Source: Reticulitermes lucifugus
Taxonomy: Eukaryota > Arthropoda > Insecta > Blattodea > Rhinotermitidae
Assembly (NCBI GenBank): GCA_026260175.1
Contig: JAKCWW010006173.1
Coordinates: 4,964 to 33,480 of the forward strand
DNA length: 28,517 nt
Reading direction: 5' to 3'
A program made the translations under genes and the position numbers. Shown one piece after another: positions 1 through 11,400 of the stretch. Each line of letters begins with the position of its first letter. Position 1 is the stretch's first letter. Under the pieces are notes generated by a model. That model was given only the letters and a program-made list of their open reading frames with translations. It did not search any database and was not told the DNA's origin.

Positions 1-72
1 TACCGATTATCAAGATGCGGTAGGCCACCGACCTATTACCGATTATCAAGATGCGGTAGGCCACCGACCTAT
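1..72. repeat. 36-bp tandem repeat, two perfect copies at the window edge
   Basis: Positions 1-36 and 37-72 are identical. The unit begins TACCGATTATCAAGATGCGG, and the first four bases of a third copy follow at 73-76 before the sequence diverges. Because the array touches the left edge it may be longer outside the window. No coding potential or known satellite family is recognised. Confidence 0.9.
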
Positions 73-734
73 TACCTGTGCCACTTAATACAGTTGATAT
101 AAAACCGTGGGAAAACGGACGATTTCATTAACAATGAAACATTTACCTCAACTTGAATTTCGCCACTTGAGATGGAAGGATTTTGTAAACAGATGTGTTC
201 CGTTACAACCTCATTCGGTCACTGACTGATATAAAATCAAACCATCATTTGGTTGAAGTATTCCTTTTGACTATATATATGCCTTTTCATAATTACGTAT
301 TCAAACATATTTTAAAATAAATTCCTACATCGAGGAGGACCGAAAAAACATCAAATCCTCCATGTTGACCTATAAATGAATTTGCGCTTGTAATGCGAAA
401 CAGAACGCATGCCTAGTCATATGTGTTTTATTACAATCAAACACCGTTTGATCAACGTTATGTGATTTACATGCTGTCTTTTATCTTGTTCAAAAAGAAC
501 GAAGAGGAATTGAATTTAAAAACATCTGTATCGGTACATGTACAGACTACGAACCGAACAACGCACTCCTCACTCACCCCACCCCCTGCTGTATCTCCGT
601 ACTGCTTTCATATCCGCTCCAACAAGGTCCCTTTTGTTTGGATGCAATGGATAATCAATTGGTATTGGAATATATCAATTTTGTTCTTCGGTTGCCATGG
701 TTATTTCGGCCTTGTAATAAAATTTTTTTAAAAC

Positions 735-751
735 CTACCTATCGTAGGTAG
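735..751. repeat. Short perfect hairpin
   Basis: CTACCTA at 735-741 and TAGGTAG at 745-751 are exact inverted repeats around a 3-base loop. It is too small to assign a role. There is no T-run immediately after it that would suggest a terminator. Confidence 0.5.
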
Positions 752-766
752 CCAAAGCATTTGAAT

Positions 767-791
767 TCATACATACATACACATACATACA
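767..791. repeat. CATA-rich microsatellite
   Basis: A short run of alternating CATA and CACATA units is seen directly. It is an ordinary simple repeat. Confidence 0.7.
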
Positions 792-3226
792 GATTGAGCT
801 GATGAAAATTTGTAGGGTAGTTGACTATTCTATATTCCTTGCTATGGCGGAACACTGCCGCTTTCCTGGATGGATGGCCTCGACACAACCTACTGCATAC
901 CATTGTATCTGCCAATCAAAATTGCTTACTGCGTTTACATACATCAAATGTGCACACACAATAACATACGTCAATCAAAACTTTGTCAAACACATCAGTT
1001 AAGCGAGTGGTTGAGAGAGACAGAGCGCATTAAACAAACTATAACCGTACCCTTTTATCAATCAACATCGCAGTTTTATACACCTCCCCCTCTCAACACG
1101 GGGGGCAGTGCTTTGTATCCGGTACACACTGAAGGTCTGTCAGATTTCAGCCAACCCGCGTGGCTCTTCCGCGTGTTTGTGTCCTTCGTTGTTTACGTCA
1201 TCACAAAGCTCCACTGTGCAGGTCACACAGAACTAGACTGTTCTATCTCCAGTTACACTTCTCCTGAAAATTCAGGGCACGGCTCTCTTCTTTTCATTGA
1301 CTTCAGTTTTATAAATGTTGCTTATTTTCTGTCCTTCGACTTTGATACATCGTTGTTAATTAGCCATATAGATATTTCTCTTTTTTTTCCTATTCTTTCT
1401 TTCTCTCTGGTTCTGACCTCTTTTTGCCTGTAATAGGTTAAAAAGTGTATGACGTCAAAGCAGTAAGATGACGAACATTGCAGTGTCTGTGTTTATGACT
1501 AAATGATGAGGATGACGGAACATCAGATACAATAACGACAGAGTGCACGAACAGCAATATCAGTTGTTGCCTTTTGTGGGTGGGAACTGGAAGACAGTCA
1601 GTCAAGTGTTTTCCTCATGTAATTTCACTGTACACAGACTCTTAATTGTTACTAAATATATGCTTAAGGTTTAAGAATTGAGACCTTCTTAGTTGTGACA
1701 GCGTATCGGATTATTAGCAGTTAACCAACGCGTCGAAGAAACATCTCGCCATCATGTTCAGTTACATGTGAAGACGGAGGCAGTAACTCTCTCCGAAACA
1801 TTTGTAGCTGCCTACTAGACTGGGCGGTACCATGACCTAGAAGACCATAGTCTTAGCTTTCACTTCTGTCAAAATGTCAGATTTAATTCATTGTGCAATA
1901 CGCGTAACATTTTGAACGTGACGGAGTTAGGACAGTTTCGTTATTAAAGGCAATATGTTCATAACATATTCACGTACACACGCACAGCTGCACATACACA
2001 CTCTACATGCGCTTGTGGTAAATGCAAGTTGACTGCAGCGCTATTGTTAACACAATAACAATATAAACAAGCTTGCAGTTTTGTCGCTTCCCCCACCCTC
2101 CAAAAAACCTATTTAACATTCAGTTGTAATTTTTAAATAACTCGTTTAATTTTTATTTACATTTTTGAATAAACTCAATATTATTTCATATTTCTGTAAC
2201 TCATGATAGGAATCGAATGTAATTTGTATATTAATAATAACAAAAAATACACAATAAAATGTTAACATTTCCTCGAATAATGTCTACAATGACGCATTGA
2301 AGGGTATTATGATTAACATTATTGGTAACAAAAATACGGTCCCCATGGCGACCAGAGATGGATGAGTTTCATGTCAAACATTACGCAAATCAGTTTAGCT
2401 TTGTTTTTCGCGTGGTGCGGACAGAACAAGCGTATCGGGCAGTTTACAGGTACTGTGACAGTAGTTATTTTAATGTTACTCTCAATGTCTGCACTGAGAG
2501 GGTACTATTAAAGTGTATCTTTAGCAACGTGTTTGTAGGTGGATAAACTCGTTTGAAGATGGTCTATTATAAGAAAATTGTCTTACAGCTAATTTTGTCC
2601 GAATGCTTAGCAGTGTTGAGACTTCGGCTTTAAAGCTCTCTTATGTATCACAGGAATAAGGAATAAGCTACTACCATTTTTCTACAAGCTTTAAAAATAA
2701 TTTATACAAAATTTACTTTTTACACAGCGGTAAACATTTTTAATACTGTGGTAAACTTTCGGAGTATATAAAAATTATTTCATGTACATATCAACGATCC
2801 GTTGTATACTCGAATTACGGCACTGTAGACAGTTATTGAGCTTTGTGTTTAAAACAAATATGAATGAAGGTGACTTAGAGGTTGTGGAAACTTGTAGCAC
2901 GAAATGCTTATAAAAGTCTGTTAAGAAAATTGGCATAAAAGAGCTGTATAAAGGAACTGAAGCTCCTTAACTCTTATTTCAGTATATGACGTATGTAGCA
3001 AAACAGGATGCATCACGGGAAAGTAGATGCGGACGTGTTTGAAATGGAAACGATAACTTAGGAAGACTTAGAATACGATGGAAATGTGATATGAAGAACG
3101 GTCTTCAAAAGTGAGTGAGTGAGCTAGCTCAGATTCGGTTTATTCAGAATGATTAAGGCGTCTCATTACGCAGCTTCCTGGCTTTCCTGTGAACTGGTTA
3201 ATTTGTGTAATCCTCAAATCTGCAAC

Positions 3227-3743
3227 ACCTTACAAAATAATTATAGTGACCAACAAATGCACATAACACGACTAAAAATCATACATAACATATAAAATTT
3301 CTACATGTTTCAGCGCCGGGGCGCAATCTTCAGGGAATCCAAAATTTCAGATATACGCCGTTCTATTTATTTCTAAAATTGTTTCTATGCATTTTTATGT
3401 ATTTACAGGACTAGATCCTTCCGGATCATACACAATGTCGTCAGATGTTTGCATGCATACTTGACATAAAATTATATAAAAACCTTGGACTTTTGCCTGC
3501 AGCTACATCTTACATCAACTTTGAGGTAACAAATTTCGTAATTTTATAAGCCAGACATTTTAGTACTTATTGGTACTTGTACGTCTTTGTACTATGGAGT
3601 GCCTGCAGATGGCGCCCTGGCGCTGAATCGTGTAAGAATTTTATATATTATGTATGACTCCTAGTCGTTTTATGTGCATTTGTTGATAACTGTAATTACT
3701 TGTAAGAATAATGCAAGGAATATACAAAGTCAAACCTTACAAA
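3227..3743. mobile_element. Fold-back element with about 100-bp inverted arms and 10-bp flanking repeats
   Basis: The left arm (about 3237-3334) and right arm (about 3603-3706) are imperfect reverse complements over roughly 100 bases. Both include a ribozyme-like core (see 3298-3337). ACCTTACAAA occurs at 3227-3236 and again at 3734-3743, a perfect 10-bp direct repeat that fits a target-site duplication. The interior (3335-3602) shows no coding sequence. The element is therefore non-autonomous. It shares its layout with the elements at 5499, 13968 and 16821. The parent is uncertain. Penelope-like retroelements are a candidate because they are known to carry hammerhead ribozymes, but no RT or GIY-YIG domain is present here. 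Confidence 0.75.
3298..3337 (-). ncRNA. Hammerhead-like ribozyme motif, partly decayed (left arm)
   Basis: Read on the minus strand, CTGAAGA (3333-3327) is followed by one extra T, a GCGC/GCGC hairpin stem, GAAAC (3311-3307), a 2-base loop and GTA. These match the conserved hammerhead parts: CUGANGA, stem II, GAAA, and a short stem III ending in the cleavable NUH triplet. Helix I is weak, with a mismatch at the second pair. The right-arm counterpart near 3604-3640 (plus strand) has damaged core positions (CTGCAGA, GAATC). The family call is an inference. Confidence 0.5.
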
Positions 3744-4559
3744 CTATCAAGATCTTGCACTGAATGTCGCTAGTGTAGCCCACATCTCTCTCGACAGTCA
3801 CATTGGGTTTTCCTGAGTCAAATGGTTAAAAGGTACCTAGATGCTGCATGTGTCACGATATTCATTCTGAGATAAACGGAGTTGACTATTATTTCTGTAA
3901 TAGTGTTATCCGAAACTGAAAAGGGAGAGACAGACAGACACAAGCAGTTCGCTGATAAAGTTTTGAAGACCAGGTACATTGGGTTTGAACGTTCTGGGCG
4001 ACAGCCACACTGGCGTATCACAGTAGGATTCGAATGGTTGGTGAGGTGTTCAGTCACTAAGTCACTTTATTACTGACTAACTGAATGACTGACTCTTCAA
4101 TCATTCACTCACTCAATCGCTATATCGCTCACTGATTGATTAGGCTACTCATTATCAGCAACATAACTAGAAAGTACATTGCTAATTCCAAAGTCAGGAA
4201 TTAACAAGACAATGCACGTATAACGTAACCCTGAGACACGTTCGTGCAACCATTGTTGCCGTGAAAAAGCAATAGGTATTACATATTCTGAGTGTGTGTT
4301 TGTAGCCTTAGTTATCCAGCATGCAAAGCGCATGCGCCGTACTATATTTCATCTGTGGCCTGTCCGGCTCTACCATACTTTTTCATATTATCTTATAAAC
4401 GGCGCGATTTTCGAAAAAAAAAAAGTTATTGAACATGAATGTGTGTTTTGATTTTCTCTACAATTTTGTCTGAAATATTTCTAATTCTAAGAAGAAATGA
4501 GCGAGATATCATGAATGCATATTGGTCTTCATGTAAAGTACCCGTTATTCTTGTCACAT
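3744..4559. other. No gene recognised; tetranucleotide-like degenerate repeats
   Basis: No supported gene is seen. About 4050-4140 is a run of imperfect CTGA/ATTC-type units (ACTGACTAACTGAATGACTG and similar), which looks like a decayed microsatellite or retrotransposon tail. The overlapping small frames near 3818-4333 have no recognisable content. Confidence 0.5.
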
Positions 4560-4735
4560 TTTAATAAAACGTGACTTTTCTTGACAGATTTTCGAAAAGT
4601 ATTTAAATATCAAATTCAGTGAAAATCCGTCCTGTGTGAGCCGAGTTTTTCCTTGCGGACAGACGGACGGACGGACGGACATGAAGCTAATAGTCGCTTT
4701 CCCCAATTTTACGAACGCGCCTAAAAAACGAAACT
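4560..4735 (+). repeat. Dispersed repeat with (GGAC)n core, related to 15395-15545
   Basis: The order GACAGATTTT, GAAAATCCGT, TTGCGGACAGACGGAC and GAACGCGCC recurs at 15395-15545 with substitutions, in the same orientation. Here the GGAC unit is repeated about six times (4657-4680). This arrangement resembles the 3' end of an arthropod SINE or LINE ending in CAGACGGACGG units, but no family name can be given. Confidence 0.5.
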
Positions 4736-5420
4736 AATAGTTTATAATTTCCCTGTGCTGTAACTGCTACAGAATTACAAAACTGTGGTAAAGTGTCTTA
4801 CATAAGGTTCCATATTAGGAACTCTAAAATGGTCCAGTTTAACGGCAAGTTGTTTTTGTACGTATACTCTGCATCACTGTGTATAGAAGGGCACCAGCGT
4901 TTGGGCAGTGATACCAAAACCTTAGGCCACAGTGAAGTTCTAAATTGACAGACGAACCCAGTACCTCAGAGCAAAAACTAGATACTGGTCGCAGATGACA
5001 TTCTCCTCGTCGAAGTGCAAACCATTACACCGTCGTGCCCTCGTTCTCATCCTCTTCCTTCACCATCTCTTTCTCCCCTCCCCCTCCATCATGTCTTTTC
5101 CTGTTGAATTCACACGTATATTCAATTTTTAGGATTTGCGTAATTTGAAAAAATGTTGTCCTTTAGGAAACCGTATTAAAATGTATATTTGCGTAGGAAT
5201 TCGACGGTTTGCGTTTTAGGTGTGTAGATGTTTTAGATTCGATATTGACTTTGGCTTACTGTACATTTAAGCGTCATGCATTACCTGAAATATTTTATCA
5301 AACGTTTTACTCATGTAAAACTATTCCTAGGATATTACTCGTACTTTATGTATGCCATAGTATCCGCTTAGTAGTTTTATTCGACAGACAGTATGTATAT
5401 GAGTTGCATTTCAGTTAAGC
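4736..5420. other. No gene recognised
   Basis: Unremarkable AT-rich sequence with a short C/T-rich patch near 5040-5100. No homology or structure is recognised. Confidence 0.5.
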
Positions 5421-5438
5421 GTTTAATAATAATAATTG

Positions 5439-5474
<36 letters not shown>
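5421..5474. repeat. (TAA)n microsatellite
   Basis: Two runs of TAA/ATA triplets are separated by a short TTGCA interruption. The longer run (about 5451-5474) is uninterrupted. It produces a spurious isoleucine-rich frame. Confidence 0.9.
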
Positions 5475-5498
5475 GCTACAATGTGGCACTAAAATATG

Positions 5499-5744
5499 GT
5501 TGTTATTGTGTGATTTCAGGCTTTCGTCGCCGTGTAAACGAGGTCTTCGCTTTTCTTGCACGTTATAGAGCGTTGATTTGTAGCTACTTTGCGGGACAGC
5601 CTTTGGGTCCCATCTTCAAGGGTCAAGCATTGACTGCTTGACCCTTGAAGATAGGACCAATATGCTGTCCCGAAACGTCATTAACTAACTATCAATAAAT
5701 GGTGCGTAACATCTCAAAAGAGCGAAGACCTCATAGTTGTTATT
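5499..5744. mobile_element. Compact fold-back element with 9-bp flanking repeats
   Basis: Arms at about 5540-5629 and 5635-5733 are imperfect reverse complements around a few central bases. The inner 25 bases or so pair almost perfectly (AAGGGTCAAGCA against TGCTTGACCCTT). GTTGTTATT at 5499-5507 recurs at 5736-5744 as a possible target-site duplication. Both arms contain decayed ribozyme-like cores. There is no coding capacity. It shares the layout of the other three fold-back elements but is shorter and more diverged. Confidence 0.65.
5643..5680 (+). ncRNA. Decayed hammerhead-like motif (right arm)
   Basis: TTGAAGA (5645-5651) corresponds to CUGANGA with the first base changed. A T follows, then a GGAC/GTCC stem (5654-5657 with 5667-5670), then GAAAC at 5672-5676 directly followed by GTC. 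The stem III loop is missing, so activity is unlikely. In the left arm on the minus strand the stem is a perfect GGGAC/GTCCC, but GAAAC is lost. Confidence 0.35.
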
Positions 5745-6795
5745 CTTATTCTAGCATAGTTTAATTTTTATAGGGGTCTAATGGAAGAAAATTGTCCAAA
5801 CTTCCCCATAGTAATTTTCTTTTCGATTTATTCCTAGCCTTTTTTTATTCCTGGCATGTTCCAGCATCAGACGGAAACATATCTTTCTGCTTCGCCCCCG
5901 AAGTATACTTCCTCTGTGATTTACATTCTCTTGTCTTTACTGTGGCCATTCTTTTTTATATTCCACTCGACTGTAGTCCCTCCTCTTCTAAACCCATTCA
6001 CAAACGTTGAATTCAAAGTTTTTGTCTTTGAATTTGATTTCTAATTCTCTAAATTAATTCTTTTCCTCAGTACTTCTAAAGAAATTCATACACATTGATT
6101 GGGTCTTACTTCTGTTTCTTTTTGTAATGTTTTATGTTTCGGCGTCTTACGGTGGAGTCGGCTTAAAACACTCGTATACTCTGTTCGTGTGTCTGTCAAA
6201 TGTCAGTTGCTCGCATTCAGACCAGGTGCCGCATAGTATCACTAGGAGTATCTATCGTGTTTAGTACACCAACTATAAAGCTACTGACGTCATAAAATGC
6301 CAACATTTAATGACTCCAACACCCTCTGGCATTTACACCTGTGTAAGACAAAAATATATGTGCCATTGGGTACGATTCCCTTGGCTGTTATACCACAAAC
6401 ACACGGACAAAACACGTAGGGGATACTAACACATTGAGATATTTAACATGACATTTACTGCTGTGTCGCTGCTACTGCTAGCATAGGAAGACCACGAGTT
6501 ATATTTATGGGTGACAATATTCGCCCCGTGGAACCAGTCATACCTAGCCCCGACAAGGGGGATGTAACAGATTTATTGATGTGACTATATGGTGTTCTGC
6601 CGTCCTGTCAGGGCAGAATTTGTGTTATTTGGACTACTTCTCATTTCTTCCGCCAGTTAGCGTGCCCTGTCTCTGACAATCGCAACTTTACTTGCCTCAT
6701 TTATCATACACTTTGGCTTATTTGCTTGTGATATGAATTTCTGGTGATAAACTAGGATTGCCGTGGTTTATCGCATTTTAAACATTTGACTGTAA
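5745..6795. other. No gene recognised
   Basis: T-rich sequence to about 6120, then mixed composition. A GTTTCGG at 6135-6141 superficially recalls the ribozyme motif but lacks its other parts. No domain or RNA gene is recognised. Confidence 0.5.
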
Positions 6796-6996
6796 GCTTA
6801 CTTTACTTTACTTTTTCGTGTCCGGACCATTAAATTAAAGATTTTTTGTCCAGTATTGGGCTACGTTAATTCCTTTTTCATTTGCAAGCCATAAATCCTC
6901 GAGGGTGCATTGGTGGGGGCAGTCCTTGCATGACAGGAGATGCTCCATATCTTGTACCTCTCCACAGCCACAATATAGATCGCCAGCGTCTGTAAG
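6796..6996 (-). pseudogene. 5'-truncated non-LTR retrotransposon tail (Jockey/R1-like zinc-knuckle end)
   Basis: On the minus strand an uninterrupted 53-codon frame runs from 6996 to the TAA at 6837-6835. It contains YCGCGEVQDMEHLLSC, a C-X1-C-X7-H-X3-C zinc-knuckle-like pattern. It is then followed by a tail ending QYWTKNL. This layout is typical of the extreme C-terminus of the RT protein of Jockey/R1/I-type non-LTR elements. An upstream in-frame TAG (6999-6997) and loss of similarity mark the break. After the stop comes a short 3' UTR and a (TAAAG)n tail (plus strand CTTTA units, 6796-6815), as expected for target-primed insertions. The fragment lacks the RT and endonuclease domains and cannot act alone. 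The clade is inferred from motif style only. Confidence 0.75.
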
Positions 6997-9699
6997 CTAA
7001 ATTCACTTTACTGCTTTTATTGTTTTGCTAAGTAGCGACCTGTTTTATTCCAAATTTCATCAGTTTCCAGCTAGACCAAGGAGCCCAGTGGAGCAACAGT
7101 CGTACCTTCATGTATCCTGTCATTTGAAGAAGGAAATGTAACTAGTATTCGAAATTTTGTGGCTTGAAAAAAGACACCTTGGATATTCACGTGTATATAT
7201 GTCTTTGTGTGAGTGTGTACGCATATATGCGGGTTGATTTTATGAGGATTTGGTACATCAGACCTGCAACGCTACATAATCCACGATCAACAACTTTCTT
7301 TTAAAGTGCTTTCGATTTGGTAAATGTTTAAAAAATGCAACGGAAAATGATTTCTGACTAATTTATGTCCGTACAGTAGTGCGTTTATCTGTACAAATAT
7401 AAACTTATATCTACAGCAAACAAACATCAGGCTCAGTGACGTAGTTAGCATAGGAAAGAAATCCATTTTGAAGAATTGAAATTTGAGTTCGGTTTTACAC
7501 TCTTATTTCTACAATGAGTATTTTTTATTCAGAACAATTTACTAATATTTAATACACTTATTACATACCATACCTTTAGGTCATATCAAATTCTGTGTAC
7601 GCATATGCTTATTCATATTTTATATTTCTATTTAGTTGGTAGCGGGGAATATTACTTTGGGTTACAGCAGCCGGAACGAGAAGCTGGCAGTTCACTTCTA
7701 TTTAGTGCTAAACTTAAGAATACTTGAGACTTTAAATCCACAACACCTTAAGTATTCAGGGCTTGGTGCTTAATTACCATAAGGGACAACTTTACATTTA
7801 TCCATAAATTTTCAGAAATGCCATACATTTGTCAGCACATTGCTCTTATTAAGGGTACTGAAATGTTAAAGTAGGCCACAGAAATTAAAACTAATTTTTT
7901 ATAAAATATAATTGAGCGGATGAAATGGTAATAAATTGAAAAAATTGCGAAAATAGTAATGCTAATATACTGATTAAGATATTTAGGAACATTTTAATTT
8001 ATTTAATCTCAATAGATGGAACATGTTTATGACGAAAAGAATTATGTGCAAAACCTGTAGCACGACGGGGCAATCTCCTGCCCACGGGTCAATGGGAGAT
8101 TCTGTTGAGGTATTATTAATGACATGATGTTTCTTAAATCTTAAATCTTAAACTACAGAGAATGGTCGATAATGGCTAGTGTATGCCTGCTGTACTTGCA
8201 GCTGGATATAAGAAAGTCGAGTGAAGTTTACAACAGTTCTGCTAGAATTATCGAATCCTCTATCATCGTTAATAGTATTAGGTTTGCATTGACACAGACA
8301 TGTCTGTATTGCAGCTTCTTGACGACTCCTTCAGCAGTTCGGACTCGCCTATATACTCGTAAGTGTCGAACGATGGGTTGATTAGTGGATAATGCGTTTG
8401 GCAGGCCGTCGAAGGAAGCAGTCGTCGCAAGTACTATCTCTGTATTTTCCTGGACGGACTGAGCGAAACCACGAAATATCTGACAGGATTACCGGCTTCT
8501 CTTAGTCTGAATTATGTGAGAAGGCAAAAAAAAATTGACAATTGTTTTATTTAATAGTTTCTGAAGTACAATACTAAATTTCTATCACGGGGGTTCCTCG
8601 CCTCACCCGGTTCCAGAACAAACGTAGGTGCCCATCTCTGAAATATAGCCAGTGTATGATATTTTTAAATGCGATACTTAATGGCGCTGTCAGTTACTGA
8701 GAAAATAGAGCATCTGTGATAGATGACTGAATGAAAGTGCATCCACTGATGGACTGTTGCTGATAAGGAAAGCCCGAAGTGGTTGGAAGAAAGCCTGTCC
8801 CAATGCTATTTTCTTCACCACAAACACTATATGACACCCTGGGAATGACCCCGGCACTCCGCGGTGACAGGACGACGACTAACCGCCTGAGTCATGGCAC
8901 CTGTGTTGTGAGACAACTGATAACAGCAGTGCTGCAAAACATGTAGGGCAGGCGTGCATAAATCCCAGGCACCAGGTCGCCCGCGCGATCAAATTTTCTG
9001 CGGTGACGATTAATATTTGTGGGTCCTCCTATGGAACTTCTGGCTCCTAGAATTTTGTAGTAGCAGCAGATTTGTACAAAAACTGTACACCCCTGAAGTA
9101 GGACATGGGGCATTAATATTTATGTTGTGCCTGATAGGATGAAAATGATGACGGGATCATGTTAACATGAATGAACTACGTAGCACCTAACAGATTGCAT
9201 ATGCTTTGTCTTGCGAAGGAATACCATTTATACGTGATGACAATATAGCACTGTAAGTGCTAGGGAAGACGTGATATTTATGCGAGTTGGGAAGTAGAGG
9301 CGATATTGCGAAGAGCAAAATTTATAGCAATGAAGAAAAGATTTGGAAGGAACAATAAAGAAAGAGGCAGAGAAATGCAATATCAAGCTAAAGAAGGAGA
9401 ACTGTACAAGGAAGTCGCTGTGAAAATCCGCAAAAATAAGCGTCTTTCTTATATAGCGGTGTAAAGAAGTTAAATCCCAGAATAACACAGCATTATGCAT
9501 TTTCAGCTACAGCTGCAGATATCAGAAGCTCATAGTGGTTAGGATTTGAGGTTTTCACGGTGGTGGAGATCATGTTGTGGCCTTTTGGGTAATGACAGAA
9601 CATACATGCCTCTATCTTCAGTGTTCATACATTTTTCTTGCACTCATTCTGAACAAAAAAAAACTTCATCTTTTGTGCGGCATTTAAGGCTCTCAGAGC
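6997..9699. other. No gene recognised; long AT-rich stretch
   Basis: No supported gene is seen. The stretch includes a weak local inverted repeat (AATCTCC and GGAGATT, about 8070-8101). The frames at 8172-8381, 8892-9113 and 9228-9500 lack recognisable domains. Confidence 0.5.
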
Positions 9700-9840
9700 T
9701 TTATTCTTCAACTGTTTGAACCTGAAAATGAAGGCAATACGATCCTTCGATATGTCGGCAACTATAACCGCAACGACACAGCGTAACATGCCAGAGGACT
9801 TGAACCCATGTCTTTGTAAGCTGCATGGTTTTAGTACGAA
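9700..9840 (-). repeat. Dispersed-repeat remnant with a conserved-looking peptide
   Basis: The minus strand encodes FKSSGMLRCVVAVIVADI followed by SKDRIAFIFRFKQ. I recognise this from recurrent repeat-derived translations in insect genomes rather than from a host gene. The 110-codon frame around it (9957-9625) extends into unrelated sequence on both sides. No transposase or RT motif is visible, so the parent element is unknown. Confidence 0.4.
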
Positions 9841-11049
9841 ATATGGCAGATGACGAAACTCGAGGCTCACCTCTAGCATGGATGTTCTGTTAATTTTATC
9901 GGCACCTCTTACTCTACCAAACAGTTTCTGAGTTTTATGGATCTTTAGCCTGTGCAAGTATAAATGCCTTTATGATGCACAATGTTATTCAATGGTTTCC
10001 CACATTGAAATGCTGTAAAATCTTATCATATTAGGAAACAAATGCACAACGTAATAATTTTGCGCCTTTCGCCTCCTTTTATTGAAATATCACAACACTT
10101 TTTAACACTTAAGGAAAAAAGAATATTTGACGTAAAATACTGTATGCTTCTCATTTTTCGCTACAACTTGTTGTAAACACTTCTCGTTCACTGAAATATT
10201 TATCTGGTGAGTTACGCGCGAGACGCACACATTCGAATCACGTTGGCATGTTTGTGTGCCTGTTGCACCTCATTATCAGTTTCTGAATAATCTGATTATT
10301 TTGACGAAATATAAGGCCATTCGAGGAGACCCGAAGATAATTCTACAGAATTTCAAGAACAAAATCACGGACGCGCTAAATTGTGAAACAGAATTTTCAG
10401 GTGTTCTAGTTACGTATAGGGTCTAAAAATGTATATGGTAACAGACCTTAGAAGAATGTAGAAGTCTCGTAATGGCAATAATTCTTCAGAATGTATACTA
10501 ACAAGCTGGCGGCCGTGCAATTCTTTTTTCGTACTCGAAGTTTTCGGTGTGATGTCGATAGCTAACGAATAATTTAACACTGACTTTTGAAATTTGGTGT
10601 GGAGATAGGTCATAAATATTTGTAAGTAGCAGGATACAGTAGTATTCATAAATCAACAGTTACAAACCTAGGGATGATGCGAATATTTGAAGTTACATCC
10701 GACGGCTGACATATATCGTACGGAATCTGTACGTAAGAAATGAGTTATGTACAAAAATAAATAGGATAATGAATGAATAAAATAAATATAATAAATTTGC
10801 AGGGCTAGAAGAGTAAGCTGAAGAAACATAGGCCTTGAATTACGTAGAATTCGTAATTATGCAAATATTTTTGATAAAATTTTATATTTAAATGTTTTAC
10901 AATGTGACGTATACATTTATGTCCATAATACAATATGAATTCACATATTTTATACATATAAAAACTGGTATTAACTGCAGAGTTCATTGAAGGTTATGCA
11001 TTTCATAGATGTAATCCGTTGTACTATAAATGGTTTTAAGCTTGGTATG
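9841..11049. other. No gene recognised
   Basis: AT-rich, especially 10730-10980. Nothing codes for a recognisable product, and no inverted partner for the 11050 ribozyme motif is found here. Confidence 0.5.
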
Positions 11050-11093
11050 TACTCCCTGAAGATGGGATTGTCATGCCGAAACATGTCGGAGTG
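11050..11093 (+). ncRNA. Solo hammerhead-like ribozyme motif, best preserved on the plus strand
   Basis: All core parts are present in order. Helix I pairs TACTCC (11050-11055) with GGAGTG (11088-11093), ending in a T-G wobble. CTGAAGA follows at 11056-11062, then one extra T. Stem II is G64 G65 x A67 with T74 x C76 C77 (last two digits of the positions), containing one mismatch. GAAAC lies at 11078-11082, and the loop AT and GTC at 11085-11087 give the cleavage site after C11087. The two-pair stem III (AC/GT with a 2-base loop) matches the minimal type I hammerheads known from Penelope-like elements. Unlike the other copies it is not in an obvious fold-back. Activity is untested; the extra T and the stem II mismatch are the doubts. 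Confidence 0.6.
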
Positions 11094-11269
11094 AAATGGC
11101 TGTAATGTCATATATGTTGTAAGTGCATTTATTTGGCACAGTAAACGAAAAATTGGGGGAGTTTCAATAATTTCTCTGGAATTAAGAAATGCTGCCTAGA
11201 GACGGAATTGTGTTCAACACTTCAGTGCTTATTGGGTAATGTACGAATATGTGCATCCTGCATTAACAT
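11094..11269. other. Flank of the solo ribozyme
   Basis: AT-rich flank with no recognised gene. It probably includes the remainder of the element carrying the 11050 motif, but I could not set its borders. Confidence 0.35.
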
Positions 11270-11400
11270 TAAATAAGCTCTGTATTTTGCTCACAGACTG
11301 TATTTGTGTTTTCTATGATTCTCACACCAGCGACTATTTACGCAAATAAGATTAAACGGCTTGTCCTTCTGACTGAGACGAAGTGTTGTCTGTGGTAGGA
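11270..11400 (+). repeat. Dispersed repeat, copy related to 21715-21930
   Basis: The order CTATGATTCTCACA, CAGCGA, TTAAACGGCTTGTC and GAGACGAAG parallels ATATGATTCTCATA, CAGCGA, TTAACAGGCTTGTC and GGACAAGGAC in the second copy, in the same orientation. No coding sequence or terminal structure is visible. The element class is unknown. Confidence 0.45.

Larger units (their letters stand above)
73..3226. other. No gene recognised; AT-rich spacer
   Basis: No supported gene is seen. Short reading frames on the plus strand (423-731, 870-1433, 2322-2546) have no recognisable domains and are T-rich or low-complexity in part. The stretch holds a (CATA)n-type run near 767-791, a small hairpin at 735-751, and a particularly AT-rich block at about 2095-2300. 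No promoter or splice pattern could be tied to an exon. Confidence 0.55.

Noticed and set aside
870..1433. Longest open frame in the window (187 codons, plus strand).
   Set aside because: No domain is recognised, the end is T-rich low-complexity sequence, and no gene structure surrounds it.
6125..6165. GTTTCGGC on the plus strand, resembling the antisense of the ribozyme's GCCGAAAC.
   Set aside because: No CTGANGA box lies at the required distance and there is no helix I.
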